A DNA stretch of 33,516 bases from Chloroflexi bacterium OHK40. GTDB lineage: Bacteria; Chloroflexota; Chloroflexia; Chloroflexales; Chloroflexaceae. Shown here piece after piece: positions 8,276-15,639 of the stretch (positions within the stretch are counted from its first letter, which is position 1; each line of letters begins with the position of its first letter). A program made the translations under genes and the position numbers. The notes beneath the pieces are model-generated. The model worked only from the letters and a program-made list of their open reading frames with translations, ran no database searches and had not been told where the DNA came from. Location of the stretch: assembly GCA_004367505.1 (NCBI GenBank), contig SFCB01000022.1, positions 1 through 33,516 on the forward strand, read 5' to 3'.

Positions 8276-8284
8276 AGTATAGCA
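8276..8284 (-). promoter_or_regulatory. Extended -10 promoter of oleBCD
   Basis: On the minus strand TGC followed by TATACT (8284-8276) forms an extended -10 element. I find no convincing -35 hexamer at 16-18 bp, which is tolerated by extended -10 promoters. Transcription would start near 8269, giving a leader of about 25 nt before the oleB ATG at 8244. Confidence 0.6.
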
Positions 8285-8400
8285 CGGGCCAGGAGCAGTT
8301 CCGCTGGAGCGCAAGCCCTTCGCCACCGGGTACGCGAGCGGGGGAGGCGCGACGGAGGGGAGCCGGGAGCGGCGCGGACCTGCCTCCCCCAACCGCGTGC

Positions 8401-8547
8401 TCACCCCATCCGACGCAACTCCCGCTCAGTCTCGATCTTCGCCTCGTCGAGCTCCATACCCATCCCCGGAGCCGTAGGCACGGTGATCATACCGTCCACC
8501 GGCATCGACCCGGTGATGTGGCGCAGGCGCACGTTCGTGATCCGCAT
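8401..8547 (-). pseudogene. Internally deleted remnant of an enolase-superfamily gene
   Basis: A 48-codon frame reading MRITNVRLRHITGSM at its start and PTAPGMGMELDEAKIE near its end. The first 15 or so residues resemble the N-terminus of mandelate-racemase/galactonate-dehydratase-like enolase-superfamily enzymes. The last 25 resemble their C-terminal strand and tail (VPxxPGLGxELDE). These two ends are normally separated by over 300 residues, including the metal-binding Asp/Glu/Glu set, all missing here. GGAG lies 8 bp before ATG 8545-8547. The simplest reading is a large in-frame internal deletion, with the fusion point near residues 16-20. A real microprotein is possible but has no visible catalytic capacity. 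Confidence 0.6.
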
Positions 8548-8694
8548 CGCTGGCACTCCGTTGTCATGTGCAGGAACCGGGAACCAGGCATTTGGAGGAG
8601 CCACTGCCCTCAGTGTATGCCGGGAGTCAAGCGCCCCCCGCGCACACAACGAACCCATGCACATCTCTCTGCCCCCTGCCCCTCTCCGCTGCGA

Positions 8695-9717
8695 TCAGTG
8701 GAGCCGGCGGGCGCCAGAACGGAGCTTCGCCGCGTGTCGGAAGAAGTGGACCATCAGCCGGCTTGCGGAGGGGCCAGCCGGGTCGGTGTACGTTCCGGCG
8801 GGATCGCCCCCCGGCCAGCTATGGCCCATCCCCTCCACCAGATACCGGCACATCACCAGCGCCCCGTGACGGTCGCGGTACAGCTCTTCCCGAAACGGGT
8901 GGCCCCGTCGTGGCACAACCCGCCTGGCGCTGGTGGGGAGAGGCCCCGCTCCGGCTGCACTGGCCCCGGGCACACTCAGGCGATGAAGGTCGGCCCACTG
9001 GCGGATGAGCTGGGTGCTGTTCTCCGGCGCCACCACTTCGTCCGCCGTTCCTTGAAAGACAATCAGGGGTAGTACCGGTCGGGGAGACAGTCCGGCAGCC
9101 ATGCGTGCTGCGAGCAGATTCGCCGGCGAGGCCCCTGAGCGCATGGCGGCGAGGGCGCCGAAGGGCGAGCGGGCGGCGCCGTACGGCACTCCGGCGCACA
9201 CCCCGACGGCGGCGAAGCGCTCCGGGTAGCTCACAGCGAGGGACACGGCCATGCATGCCCCGGCCGAGAGCCCGGCGACGAAGATCTGCTCCCGGTCGAT
9301 GGCGTAGGATTGCGCGAGATGATCGACAAGTGCAACCAGGGTGGCCGGCTCGCCGCGCCCGCGCACCTGGTTCTCCGGGCGGAACCAGTTCCAACAGCGG
9401 CGCGGGTTGGCGCTCGCTGGCTGCTCGGGGTAGAGCACGAACCAGCCCTGCTCCTCGGCAAGCTCGTCCATCCCTGTCCCCGCCGCGAAGTCGTCAGGGT
9501 CCTGGGTGCAGCCATGGAGCATCATCACGAGCGGGCGCGGGTGGTGGGGGCGGTAGCGCGAGGGGACGAAGAGGCGGTAGCGTCGTTGCTGATAGGTGTC
9601 GGAATGGGTAGTACCGGCGGTCTGCCCACGTAGCGTATCGATCATCTGCCGCCAGAGGTTGTGGAAGCGCAGGGGGCACCTCGCAGACACGTGTTCGCTT
9701 GTTCGCTCGCTTTGCAT
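8695..9717 (-). CDS. PHB-depolymerase-family esterase (PhaZ/LpqC-like)
   Basis: Alpha/beta-hydrolase of 340 residues in the polyhydroxybutyrate depolymerase/feruloyl esterase family. Family blocks run in order: LHGCTQDPDDFAAGTGMD (about 68-85), LYPEQ (95-99), CWNWFRPENQVRGRGEPA (108-125). The lipase box GLSAGA has nucleophile Ser151. The acid is Asp226 in GTADEVV and the base His299 in EGMGHSWPGG. No signal peptide is evident, so it could act inside the cell on stored polymer or oligomers; the family also includes esterases with other substrates. Start: ATG 9717 is used but lacks a clear ribosome binding site, and ATG 9645 (24 residues shorter) is an alternative. There is no obvious link with the olefin genes. 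Confidence 0.85.
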   Translation of the reverse strand: MQSERTSEHVSARCPLRFHNLWRQMIDTLRGQTAGTTHSDTYQQRRYRLFVPSRYRPHHPRPLVMMLHGCTQDPDDFAAGTGMDELAEEQGWFVLYPEQPASANPRRCWNWFRPENQVRGRGEPATLVALVDHLAQSYAIDREQIFVAGLSAGACMAVSLAVSYPERFAAVGVCAGVPYGAARSPFGALAAMRSGASPANLLAARMAAGLSPRPVLPLIVFQGTADEVVAPENSTQLIRQWADLHRLSVPGASAAGAGPLPTSARRVVPRRGHPFREELYRDRHGALVMCRYLVEGMGHSWPGGDPAGTYTDPAGPSASRLMVHFFRHAAKLRSGARRLH

Positions 9718-10041
9718 CGTAGCGCCGTGAGTGACGCTGGGGTTACGGCCAGGCCGCTGGCGCGGCAATCTTCTGCGCGGAGCGCAACTATCCCGCTGGC
9801 CACCCGGCAGGGACCGGTTGCGGATGCCTACGGGCAGGCTCTCCGCCGCGCGACAGCCTTCCCGTTGCTATGGCAGCCCTCACAGCCGGGGATCGCGTCG
9901 CCCACGAGGAGTGCGCCGAATGTGGTTGGCCCAAAAACGGAGCACCCGCAGCCGTGGTATGGCTACGGGCGCCGCGAGCGGTTGAGCGTTTCAATATGGC
10001 TGGGTGAGGCTTCAGGGCGCCTCAACCGCCAGGAACGCAAC
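9718..10041. other. 324-bp intergenic region, no gene recognised
   Basis: Between the esterase start and the 3' end of tRNA-Arg(CCG). A plus-strand frame is open through much of it and into the tRNA complement, but the translation shows no recognisable motif, so I treat it as chance in GC-rich DNA. After the tRNA, on the minus strand, TGAGGC and GCCTCA (within 10004-10024) could pair, but no T-tract follows. I could not define a promoter for the esterase. Confidence 0.5.
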
Positions 10042-10118
10042 TGGCGACTCCGAGTGGGCTCGAACCACCAACCTACAGCTCCGGAGGCTGTCGCTCTATC
10101 CAATTGAGCTACGGAGTC
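10042..10118 (-). tRNA. tRNA-Arg (anticodon CCG)
   Basis: Read on the minus strand. The acceptor GACTCCG (10118-10112) pairs with CGGAGTC (10052-10046). The D-arm reads AGCTCAATTGGATAGAGC. The anticodon stem ACAGC/GCTGT encloses CTCCGGA, giving anticodon CCG. The T-arm contains GGTTCGAGCC. The discriminator is G and the CCA is encoded. Length is 77 nt. It reads CGG only, complementing the TCG tRNA at 4350-4426. Confidence 0.96.
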
Positions 10119-10129
10119 GTGTCGCCGAG

Positions 10130-10158
10130 AGTATACCGCAGGGCCGGGTGTGTGTCAA
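10130..10158 (-). promoter_or_regulatory. Consensus sigma-70 promoter of tRNA-Arg(CCG)
   Basis: On the minus strand a perfect -35 TTGACA (10158-10153) and -10 TATACT (10135-10130) are separated by exactly 17 bp, with the -10 about 11 bp before the tRNA 5' end. This is the clearest housekeeping promoter in the window and shows that the local primary sigma factor uses standard hexamers. Confidence 0.88.
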
Positions 10159-10317
10159 TTGGCCCTGAACCAGGGGGTGTGGCGTAAAATCCTGCAACCC
10201 CGTGCCCTGGTACGGTCTTCCCACGCACGCGGGAACCCAGCGCACCTCGCTGCTCATTGCTGCTGAGGGTGGTATTGAATACAGGCGACGATTTCCGCAT
10301 TTAGCAAAGAGACGGCT

Positions 10318-11208
10318 ATGCGCCTCCTGGGCCGAGTACTCCTCTGGTCGCTGTTGTTCGTTGTCACCCTGATGGCGCTGGTCGCTGCTTCGATCCCGGT
10401 CGATGCCATGCTGGGCCGTGGCCGTGTGGCCGCCCTCACCAATACGACGATCCCGGGCGTGGGGGACACGGAGGTGCGCGCCTATGTAGCTCGCCCCGAG
10501 GGTAGCGGCCCCTGGCCCGCCGTGGTGATGATCCACGAGTTCTGGGGCCTGCGGGAGGAGATCATCGGTAAGGCCGATGCCCTGGCCCGGGAGGGCTACC
10601 TGGTGGTTGCGCCGGATACGTTCCGGGGCGGTAGTACCAGCTGGCTGCCCCGCGCGATCGCCTTTGTTGCCACAACCCCCGTTGAACAGATCAACACCGA
10701 TCTCGACGCCGTCTTCGCCTGGCTCGCCGATCAGCCCGATGCGCTCACCGGCAAGGTCGCGGTGATAGGCTTCTGCTATGGCGGGCGCGCCGCGCTGCTC
10801 TATAGCCTCCATAACCCCGACGTTGCCGCTACCGGGATCTTCTACGGCATGGTTGAGACGACCCCCGAGCAGCTCGCCGCTCTGCGCGGGCCGGTGCTCG
10901 GGATCTTCGGTGGTGCCGATACTTCCATCCCGCTCGAAGAGGTGTTTACTCTGGAGGCGAACCTCAACGCGGCCGGTGTGCCGAATACCATCTCGATCTA
11001 CGAGGGCCAGCCCCACGCTTTTGTGGGTAGCATCGAGGAGATCCGCCAGGGCGGCCCTCAGCAGCAGGCCTGGAACGAGTTGCTCGCCTTTCTCGACGCG
11101 GCGCTTACTGGCGCGGCGTCGCCTGCTGGCCGCGCGGCGCCGCCCGGCCTGCCTGATGCAACCACCGCGCTCGGAGCCTTGCACCACTGGTTCGTCTGCG
11201 GGCTCTAG
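10318..11208 (+). CDS. Membrane-anchored or exported dienelactone-hydrolase-like protein
   Basis: Alpha/beta-hydrolase of 296 residues. Residues 1-30 form a hydrophobic membrane anchor or uncleaved signal. The hydrolase domain has the dienelactone hydrolase triad: Cys153 in GFCYGG, Asp201 in GGADTSIP and His233 in GQPHAF. Glu74 sits in MIHEFWGL, which in dienelactone hydrolase activates the Cys. The enzyme therefore probably hydrolyses an ester or lactone outside or at the membrane; the true substrate is unknown. An alanine/proline-rich tail of about 35 residues follows the domain. The ribosome binding site is weak (AAGAGA). The stop TAG (11206-11208) overlaps the stop of the convergent exonuclease gene in the palindrome CTAG. 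Confidence 0.87.
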   Translation: MRLLGRVLLWSLLFVVTLMALVAASIPVDAMLGRGRVAALTNTTIPGVGDTEVRAYVARPEGSGPWPAVVMIHEFWGLREEIIGKADALAREGYLVVAPDTFRGGSTSWLPRAIAFVATTPVEQINTDLDAVFAWLADQPDALTGKVAVIGFCYGGRAALLYSLHNPDVAATGIFYGMVETTPEQLAALRGPVLGIFGGADTSIPLEEVFTLEANLNAAGVPNTISIYEGQPHAFVGSIEEIRQGGPQQQAWNELLAFLDAALTGAASPAGRAAPPGLPDATTALGALHHWFVCGL

Positions 11209-12020
11209 AGCAGCTCAACCAGCTCGATCTTTGCTAGCGCAAAGGCCCGGAAATCCTGCCGGAGTTCGCAGTAGGCCCGCAGGTAGATGCCGCTTGTCTC
11301 GACGCTCAGGTAGAGCGGGCGTACTGTGCGGCTGATCGGCCCGGGACTGCTGCGCGAGTGGTAGAGGATCCGTAGCGCCCGCCCTTCCGCCATGGCCTGG
11401 GCGATCAGCGGGGGTGGCTCGGGCTCTGGCGTCCCCGGGGCCAGGCCTCGTTCAAGCCGCAGTGCCGCGCCCAGGGTGGTCACCCCGAGTTCGGCCATCA
11501 GCGTGCAAAGCCGTCCGAAGAGCGCCCGGGTGGTGAGCACGTCGTCCATCGCCCGGTGGGTGGGCGGCGGAAGGCCCAGTTCAGCCGCGAGCGCGCCGAG
11601 GCTATAGGAGCGCCGGCGCAGGAGCCGACGCGACAGCGTGAGCGTGTCGAGCACGGGGCCGCCGAGGCCGGGCCGGCCGAGCGCGCGCAGTTCGGCGTCG
11701 AGGAAGGCCAGATCGAAGCGCACGTTATGGCCAACCAGCGCTGCGCCGGCCGCCAGCGACTCCACTGCCGGCGCCAGCGCGGCAAAGGGCGGGGCGGCGG
11801 CGAGCAACTCGTCGCGCAGGCCGTTCACCCGGGCCGCCTCCGGGTCGAGCAGCCTGCCGGGGTTCACCAGGCTCTCCAGCCGGCTGAGCTCGGCGCTATC
11901 GAGGGTGCGCAGCAGGGCCACCTCGGCCACCCGGTGGCCCGCCCGTGGGTCCAGCCCCGTCGTCTCCAGGTCGAGGAAGAGCAGCGGAACGTCGGCGAGC
12001 GGAAGGTCGCCGTGGATCAC
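11205..12020 (-). CDS. DEDDh 3'-5' exonuclease fused to a C-terminal WYL domain
   Basis: A 271-residue two-domain protein. Residues 10-175 are a DnaQ/RNase T-like exonuclease. The motifs are Exo I LDLETTG (Asp17, Glu19), Exo II GHNVRFDLAFLD (His98, Asp103) and Exo III HRAMDD (His155, Asp159), so all DEDDh metal and catalytic residues are present. After a proline-rich linker, residues 205-271 look like a WYL domain: LRILYHSRSS, then RTVRPLYLSVETSGIYLRAYC, then FRAFALAKI. WYL domains bind nucleic-acid or nucleotide ligands and regulate several defence systems. GTG start at 12020 overlaps the stop of the upstream SH3b gene by 4 bp (GTGA), so translation is coupled. It may process nucleic acid ends under ligand control; that is inference. 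Confidence 0.87.
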   Translation of the reverse strand: MIHGDLPLADVPLLFLDLETTGLDPRAGHRVAEVALLRTLDSAELSRLESLVNPGRLLDPEAARVNGLRDELLAAAPPFAALAPAVESLAAGAALVGHNVRFDLAFLDAELRALGRPGLGGPVLDTLTLSRRLLRRRSYSLGALAAELGLPPPTHRAMDDVLTTRALFGRLCTLMAELGVTTLGAALRLERGLAPGTPEPEPPPLIAQAMAEGRALRILYHSRSSPGPISRTVRPLYLSVETSGIYLRAYCELRQDFRAFALAKIELVELL

Positions 12021-13270
12021 GGGGCCACCGGCACGGCCGCGGCGACCTCGGCGGGGATGCCGAGCAAGTCGGCGGGCACCCAGCCGGTGATCTCGCGCAC
12101 ATTGGTGGCCTGGTACCAGTCGCCAGCGCTGGTGCGCTGCAGCAGTTCTACCACCTCACCCTGGTTCACCCGGTCGAGTTCGGTACTGGCAGTATCGGGG
12201 CGTTCGTAGAGCGGGCCGTTGACAAAGACGGTCACAATGCTGGCCACAGGGACGTCGGCCGGGATCTGGCTCGCGTCGAGCAGCGTGACGCTCACCCACC
12301 CCAGTTCATCGCGCACCGTGCGCACGCGGTACCACTCGCCGTTGGGCGTGCGTGCCAGCACCTGCACCTGCTCGCCAGCATTGATCCCGCCCACCACGTT
12401 ATCGGCGGCAATCAGCGGTAGCCGGCGCACATTGCCGCCGTTCCCCACGCCCACGGCGGGGCCGCTGGGCAGTTCGGGGGCGGCGGTTGGTGCCGGGGTT
12501 GCCGCTGCCTGCGTGGCGGTGGGCGCGGCCGTCGCGTGCGCGGCGGTAGGCACGGCGGTAGGCGCGGCGGTGGGCGCGGCGGCGGCCCGGCCGTAGAAGC
12601 TGTCGGCGATCCGGTTCACCTCGGGCACCTGCAACTCCACCTCGGCGCTCACCACGCCTTCGGGGCCACGCACCACCACCGTGTAGCGCCGGCCCTCGGT
12701 AGGTTGCGGCGCACCGTCGGCGCGGCGGGCCTCGATCTCGGCGCGGTTCCGGCGTACCGTGGCCCTCGCCGTCTCCGGGTTCAGCCAGGGGAAGGGTTGC
12801 CCGTCTTCCAGCAGTTCGGCCGTCACGACGGCCCCGTCCTCAAGGCCGCTCGTCTCCACATCGATCCCAATCGTCAGTGGCTCAGCACGGTTCACCACCG
12901 CGTCGGTGACGGTAAGCTCCAGCGGCACCAGTGGCGGAGGCGGGCCTGCCGTCTGGGTGGCGGGCGGCAGCAGGGTGAGCACCAGCGCCACTAGGCCCAG
13001 GAGCGCCAGGATGGGCACCAGCACCGCCAGGAGCTTGCCCGCCAGCGAGAGCCGGGCGAAGCGCTCCCGCCATCCGCTTGGCTCTTCGTCGATCGGCAGC
13101 GAGGTGTAGTCGATCGGCCCGCCCAGGCTCATCCCCGCCGACTCCGGCGGAGAAGCCTGGCGCCGGCGCATGTTTCGGACCAGTAGCACCACGACCACCA
13201 GTACGATGATCACGGCGACGATCAGCCCGATGACGATGGCAGAGTCGAGCTGGCTGAGCAGGTCTTGCAT
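12017..13270 (-). CDS. Membrane protein with two extracytoplasmic SH3b domains
   Basis: 417 residues from ATG 13268-13270. A membrane helix is at about 11-31, followed by RNMRRR, and a second at about 79-101. A beta-rich segment follows (about 110-235), then an Ala/Pro/Thr-rich low-complexity linker with repeats of the APTA type, about 235-275. Two bacterial SH3-like domains follow, at about 285-345 and 350-405, each ending with GWV (LGWVSVTLL and TGWVPADLL). SH3b domains commonly bind cell-wall peptides. The start is favoured over an upstream TTG because that codon lies in the promoter. No enzyme domain is visible. It is translationally coupled to the exonuclease-WYL gene, an unexpected pairing for a probable envelope protein. 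Confidence 0.82.
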   Translation of the reverse strand: MQDLLSQLDSAIVIGLIVAVIIVLVVVVLLVRNMRRRQASPPESAGMSLGGPIDYTSLPIDEEPSGWRERFARLSLAGKLLAVLVPILALLGLVALVLTLLPPATQTAGPPPPLVPLELTVTDAVVNRAEPLTIGIDVETSGLEDGAVVTAELLEDGQPFPWLNPETARATVRRNRAEIEARRADGAPQPTEGRRYTVVVRGPEGVVSAEVELQVPEVNRIADSFYGRAAAAPTAAPTAVPTAAHATAAPTATQAAATPAPTAAPELPSGPAVGVGNGGNVRRLPLIAADNVVGGINAGEQVQVLARTPNGEWYRVRTVRDELGWVSVTLLDASQIPADVPVASIVTVFVNGPLYERPDTASTELDRVNQGEVVELLQRTSAGDWYQATNVREITGWVPADLLGIPAEVAAAVPVAP

Positions 13271-13322
13271 GGACGCAGTATTCCTTCCTGAGACTGCCTC
13301 GGCCCCTGGAGGCATCCCCTCT

Positions 13323-13351
13323 ATAATATGACAACCGCTGCGGTTCTGCAA
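13323..13351 (-). promoter_or_regulatory. Sigma-70 promoter of the SH3b/exonuclease-WYL unit
   Basis: On the minus strand a -35 TTGCAG (13351-13346) and -10 TATTAT (13328-13323) are separated by exactly 17 bp. Transcription would start about 45 bp before the chosen ATG (13270). It excludes the upstream TTG as a start codon. Confidence 0.72.
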
Positions 13352-13430
13352 GCGGCACAGCGCCTAGATCGGCCTGGAGGTGTAACCGATTTCGTTCCGC
13401 CCTTCGGCCCAGCCCAGGGCCAGGGGGCTG

Positions 13431-13439
13431 TGGTATAAT
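13431..13439 (+). promoter_or_regulatory. Extended -10 promoter, probably for metG
   Basis: TGG followed by a perfect TATAAT (13434-13439) gives an extended -10 element on the plus strand. No good -35 is present at 17 bp. Transcription would begin near 13446, leaving a leader of about 300 nt before metG. The leader holds a possible 33-codon reading frame and a GC hairpin just before the metG start. Confidence 0.62.
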
Positions 13440-13477
13440 CCCTCACAGGTTCCCGCGCCTGCTCGGAGCACCCGCCC

Positions 13478-13579
13478 ATGGATCGCCGGCCACTTCCACA
13501 GCCCGACGATACCCGCCTCACCTCCCCCTGGCACTGGTGCGGCCTGCTCCTCAATGCCCGTGGCTTCATGCGCGGCTGA
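13478..13579 (+). CDS. Possible 33-residue leader ORF upstream of metG
   Basis: ATG at 13478 is preceded by GGAG (13465-13468) at 9-bp spacing. The frame runs 33 codons (MDRRPLPQPDD... to FMRG) before TGA. It lies about 32 nt after the predicted transcription start in the otherwise empty metG leader. The peptide has no recognisable domain. It contains Met only at positions 1 and 31, so it is not an obvious methionine-sensing attenuator. It may be chance. Confidence 0.25.
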   Translation: MDRRPLPQPDDTRLTSPWHWCGLLLNARGFMRG

Positions 13580-13753
13580 CGCCACCAGAGCCGAAGGCAG
13601 ACGAGAGGCCGGTCCGTTCGGGTAGAACCTGCTTCCGCCGGCGCGCTCCACCACTCTTCTGCCAGCACGCTCACCCGCTCGCCTTCCCTGCCGACCCTTT
13701 TGCAGTCTGTCGTATGCTAGCCGGCACGCTGCGTGCTGGATTGAGGTGCGTCT

Positions 13754-15550
13754 ATGCCTGAGCATATTCTCGTAGCCGTCGCCTGGCCCTATGCCAACGG
13801 CCCACGCCATATCGGCCACGTCGCTGGTTTCGGGGTGCCCTCGGATATCTTCGCCCGCTACCAGCGCCTGCGCGGCAACCATGTGCTCATGGTCTCCGGT
13901 ACCGATGAGCACGGCACGCCGATCACCATCGCCGCCGATAAAGAAGGCCTCACCCCGCGTGAGGTCGCCGATCGCTACAATAAAGTGATTGGCGACGATC
14001 TCTACAACCTCGGCCTGAGCTACGATACCTTCACCCGTACGACGACGGCCAATCACTACCGGGTGACGCAGGATCTCTTCAAGACGCTGTATGAGCACGG
14101 CTACATCCTGCGCAAAGAGACCCTGGGCGCCTTCTCGGCGAGCACGGGCCGCACGCTCCCCGACCGCTATATCGAGGGCACCTGCCCGATCTGTGGCTAT
14201 GGCGAGGCGCGCGGCGATCAGTGCGATAACTGCGGCAATCAGCTCGACCCGGTGGATCTGATCAACCCCCGCTCGAAGATCGACGGGAGTGTCCCGGTCT
14301 TCAAGGAGACGGAGCACTTCTTCCTCGACCTGCCGGCCTTCGCCGAGCAACTGCGGGCCTGGATCGAGCGTCAGGAGCACTGGCGGCCGAACGTGCGCTC
14401 CTTTTCGCTCAATTTTATTAAGGAACTCAAGCCCCGCGCCATCACCCGCGATCTGGAGTGGGGTGTGCCCATCCCACTCCCCGAGTACGCGGACCGCGAC
14501 GATAAGAAGATCTACGTCTGGTTCGACGCGGTGATCGGCTACCTCTCAGCTAGCATCGAGTGGGCCCAGAACCGTGGCACGCCTGATGCCTGGCGCGAAT
14601 GGTGGCAGAACCCGGCTGCCCGCCACTACTACTTCATGGGCAAGGATAATATCGTTTTCCATACGGTGATCTGGCCCGCCCAGTTGATCGGCTACGGGAA
14701 GGGCGGGGTCTATGGTGGGGCGGCGGTGGGCTCGCCTTATGCCGCCCCGCTTCAGTTGCCCTATAACGTCGTCAGCAGCGAGTTCCTGACCATGGAGGGC
14801 AAGAAGTTCTCCAGTAGCCGTGGCGTGGTGATCTACGTCAACGACTTCCTCAGCCGCTACGACCCGGACCCGCTGCGCTATTTTCTCACGATCGCCGGCC
14901 CCGAAAGCCAGGATACCGACTTCACCTGGGCTGAGTTCGTGCGCCGCAACAACGATGAGCTCGTGGCCACCTGGGGCAACCTCGTCAACCGGACGCTGAC
15001 CAATGTCTACCGGAACTTCGGCAGCGTGCCCGCGCCCGGCTCCCTCACCCCGGGGGATACCGCGCTGATCGCGGCGGTGGAGGGCGGCTTTGCCACGATC
15101 GGGGAGCTCCTCGATGCCGCGCGCTTCAAGGCGGGGCTGAGCGAGGCGATGCGCCTGGCGGCGCTGGTGAACAGCTACCTCAGCGAGCAGGAACCGTGGA
15201 AGGTGATCAAGTCGGATCGTGAGCGGGCCGCGACGATCTGGTATGTGGCGCTGCGCTGTGTGGCCAGTCTGCGCGTGATCTTCACGCCCTTTCTGCCGTT
15301 CAGTAGCCAGCGCCTGCACGAGTACCTGGGCTACGATGGCTACATCGCCGGGCCGCTGGAGTTCCGCGAGTATACCGAGGAGCACGGCCAGTCCCACCGG
15401 GTGCTCACGGGTGACTACACCACCTGGGTGGGCCGCTGGGAGCCGGCAACGCTGCCGGTGGGCCAGGTCCTGCGTGAGCCCAGGCCCCTCTTTAAGAAGC
15501 TCGATGAGCAGGTGGTTGAGGAGGAGTTGGCGCGGATGGGCGCCGGCTGA
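13754..15550 (+). CDS. metG: Methionyl-tRNA synthetase
   Basis: Class Ia aminoacyl-tRNA synthetase of 598 residues that charges tRNA-Met, essential in the cytoplasm. The HIGH motif is HIGH at 19-22, within [12 protein letters not shown]. The zinc knuckle in the connective domain has Cys144, Cys147, Cys157 and Cys160. The KMSKS-equivalent loop is KFSSS (351-355). A helical anticodon-binding domain follows, with NLVNRTL and the SEQEPW segment. The protein ends shortly after [13 protein letters not shown], so the C-terminal EMAP/tRNA-binding domain of some MetG proteins is absent. ATG 13754 has GAGG upstream. A hairpin (13721-13728 with 13732-13739, one wobble pair) directly precedes the ribosome binding site. 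I see no T-box-like sequence in the leader. Confidence 0.97.
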   Translation: MPEHILVAVAWPYANGPRHIGHVAGFGVPSDIFARYQRLRGNHVLMVSGTDEHGTPITIAADKEGLTPREVADRYNKVIGDDLYNLGLSYDTFTRTTTANHYRVTQDLFKTLYEHGYILRKETLGAFSASTGRTLPDRYIEGTCPICGYGEARGDQCDNCGNQLDPVDLINPRSKIDGSVPVFKETEHFFLDLPAFAEQLRAWIERQEHWRPNVRSFSLNFIKELKPRAITRDLEWGVPIPLPEYADRDDKKIYVWFDAVIGYLSASIEWAQNRGTPDAWREWWQNPAARHYYFMGKDNIVFHTVIWPAQLIGYGKGGVYGGAAVGSPYAAPLQLPYNVVSSEFLTMEGKKFSSSRGVVIYVNDFLSRYDPDPLRYFLTIAGPESQDTDFTWAEFVRRNNDELVATWGNLVNRTLTNVYRNFGSVPAPGSLTPGDTALIAAVEGGFATIGELLDAARFKAGLSEAMRLAALVNSYLSEQEPWKVIKSDRERAATIWYVALRCVASLRVIFTPFLPFSSQRLHEYLGYDGYIAGPLEFREYTEEHGQSHRVLTGDYTTWVGRWEPATLPVGQVLREPRPLFKKLDEQVVEEELARMGAG

Positions 15551-15581
15551 GCCGGGAGGCGGGCCGGCCAGGGATGGGAAC

Positions 15582-15613
15582 GGGCCGCTGCATCGCAGCG
15601 GCCCGCCCCTTTG
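15582..15613 (+). terminator. Hairpin terminator after metG
   Basis: GGGCCGCTGC (15582-15591) and GCAGCGGCCC (15595-15604) form a perfect 10-bp stem with a 3-nt loop. GCCCCTTTGTT follows. The T-tract is weak, but the position, 31 bp after the metG stop and before a convergent gene, fits termination. Confidence 0.65.
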
Positions 15614-15639
15614 TTCAACTGTGTGCCGGCACCGCAAGC

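Noticed and set aside
9661-10107. Plus-strand open frame of 148 codons before tRNA-Arg(CCG)
   Set aside because: It overlaps the start of the esterase gene and the complement of the tRNA, and shows no domain. It is best explained by GC-driven open frames.
10096-11187. Minus-strand open frame across the dienelactone-hydrolase-like gene
   Set aside because: Shadow of the plus-strand gene, which has the full Cys/Asp/His triad. The minus frame also enters the tRNA gene.
13271-13351. TTG-initiated 27-residue extension of the SH3b protein
   Set aside because: The codons lie in a good -35/-10 promoter, so they would not be transcribed.
13580-13753. T-box riboswitch for metG
   Set aside because: No AGGGTGGNACCGCG-like antiterminator core or terminator hairpin with T-tract could be found in the leader.
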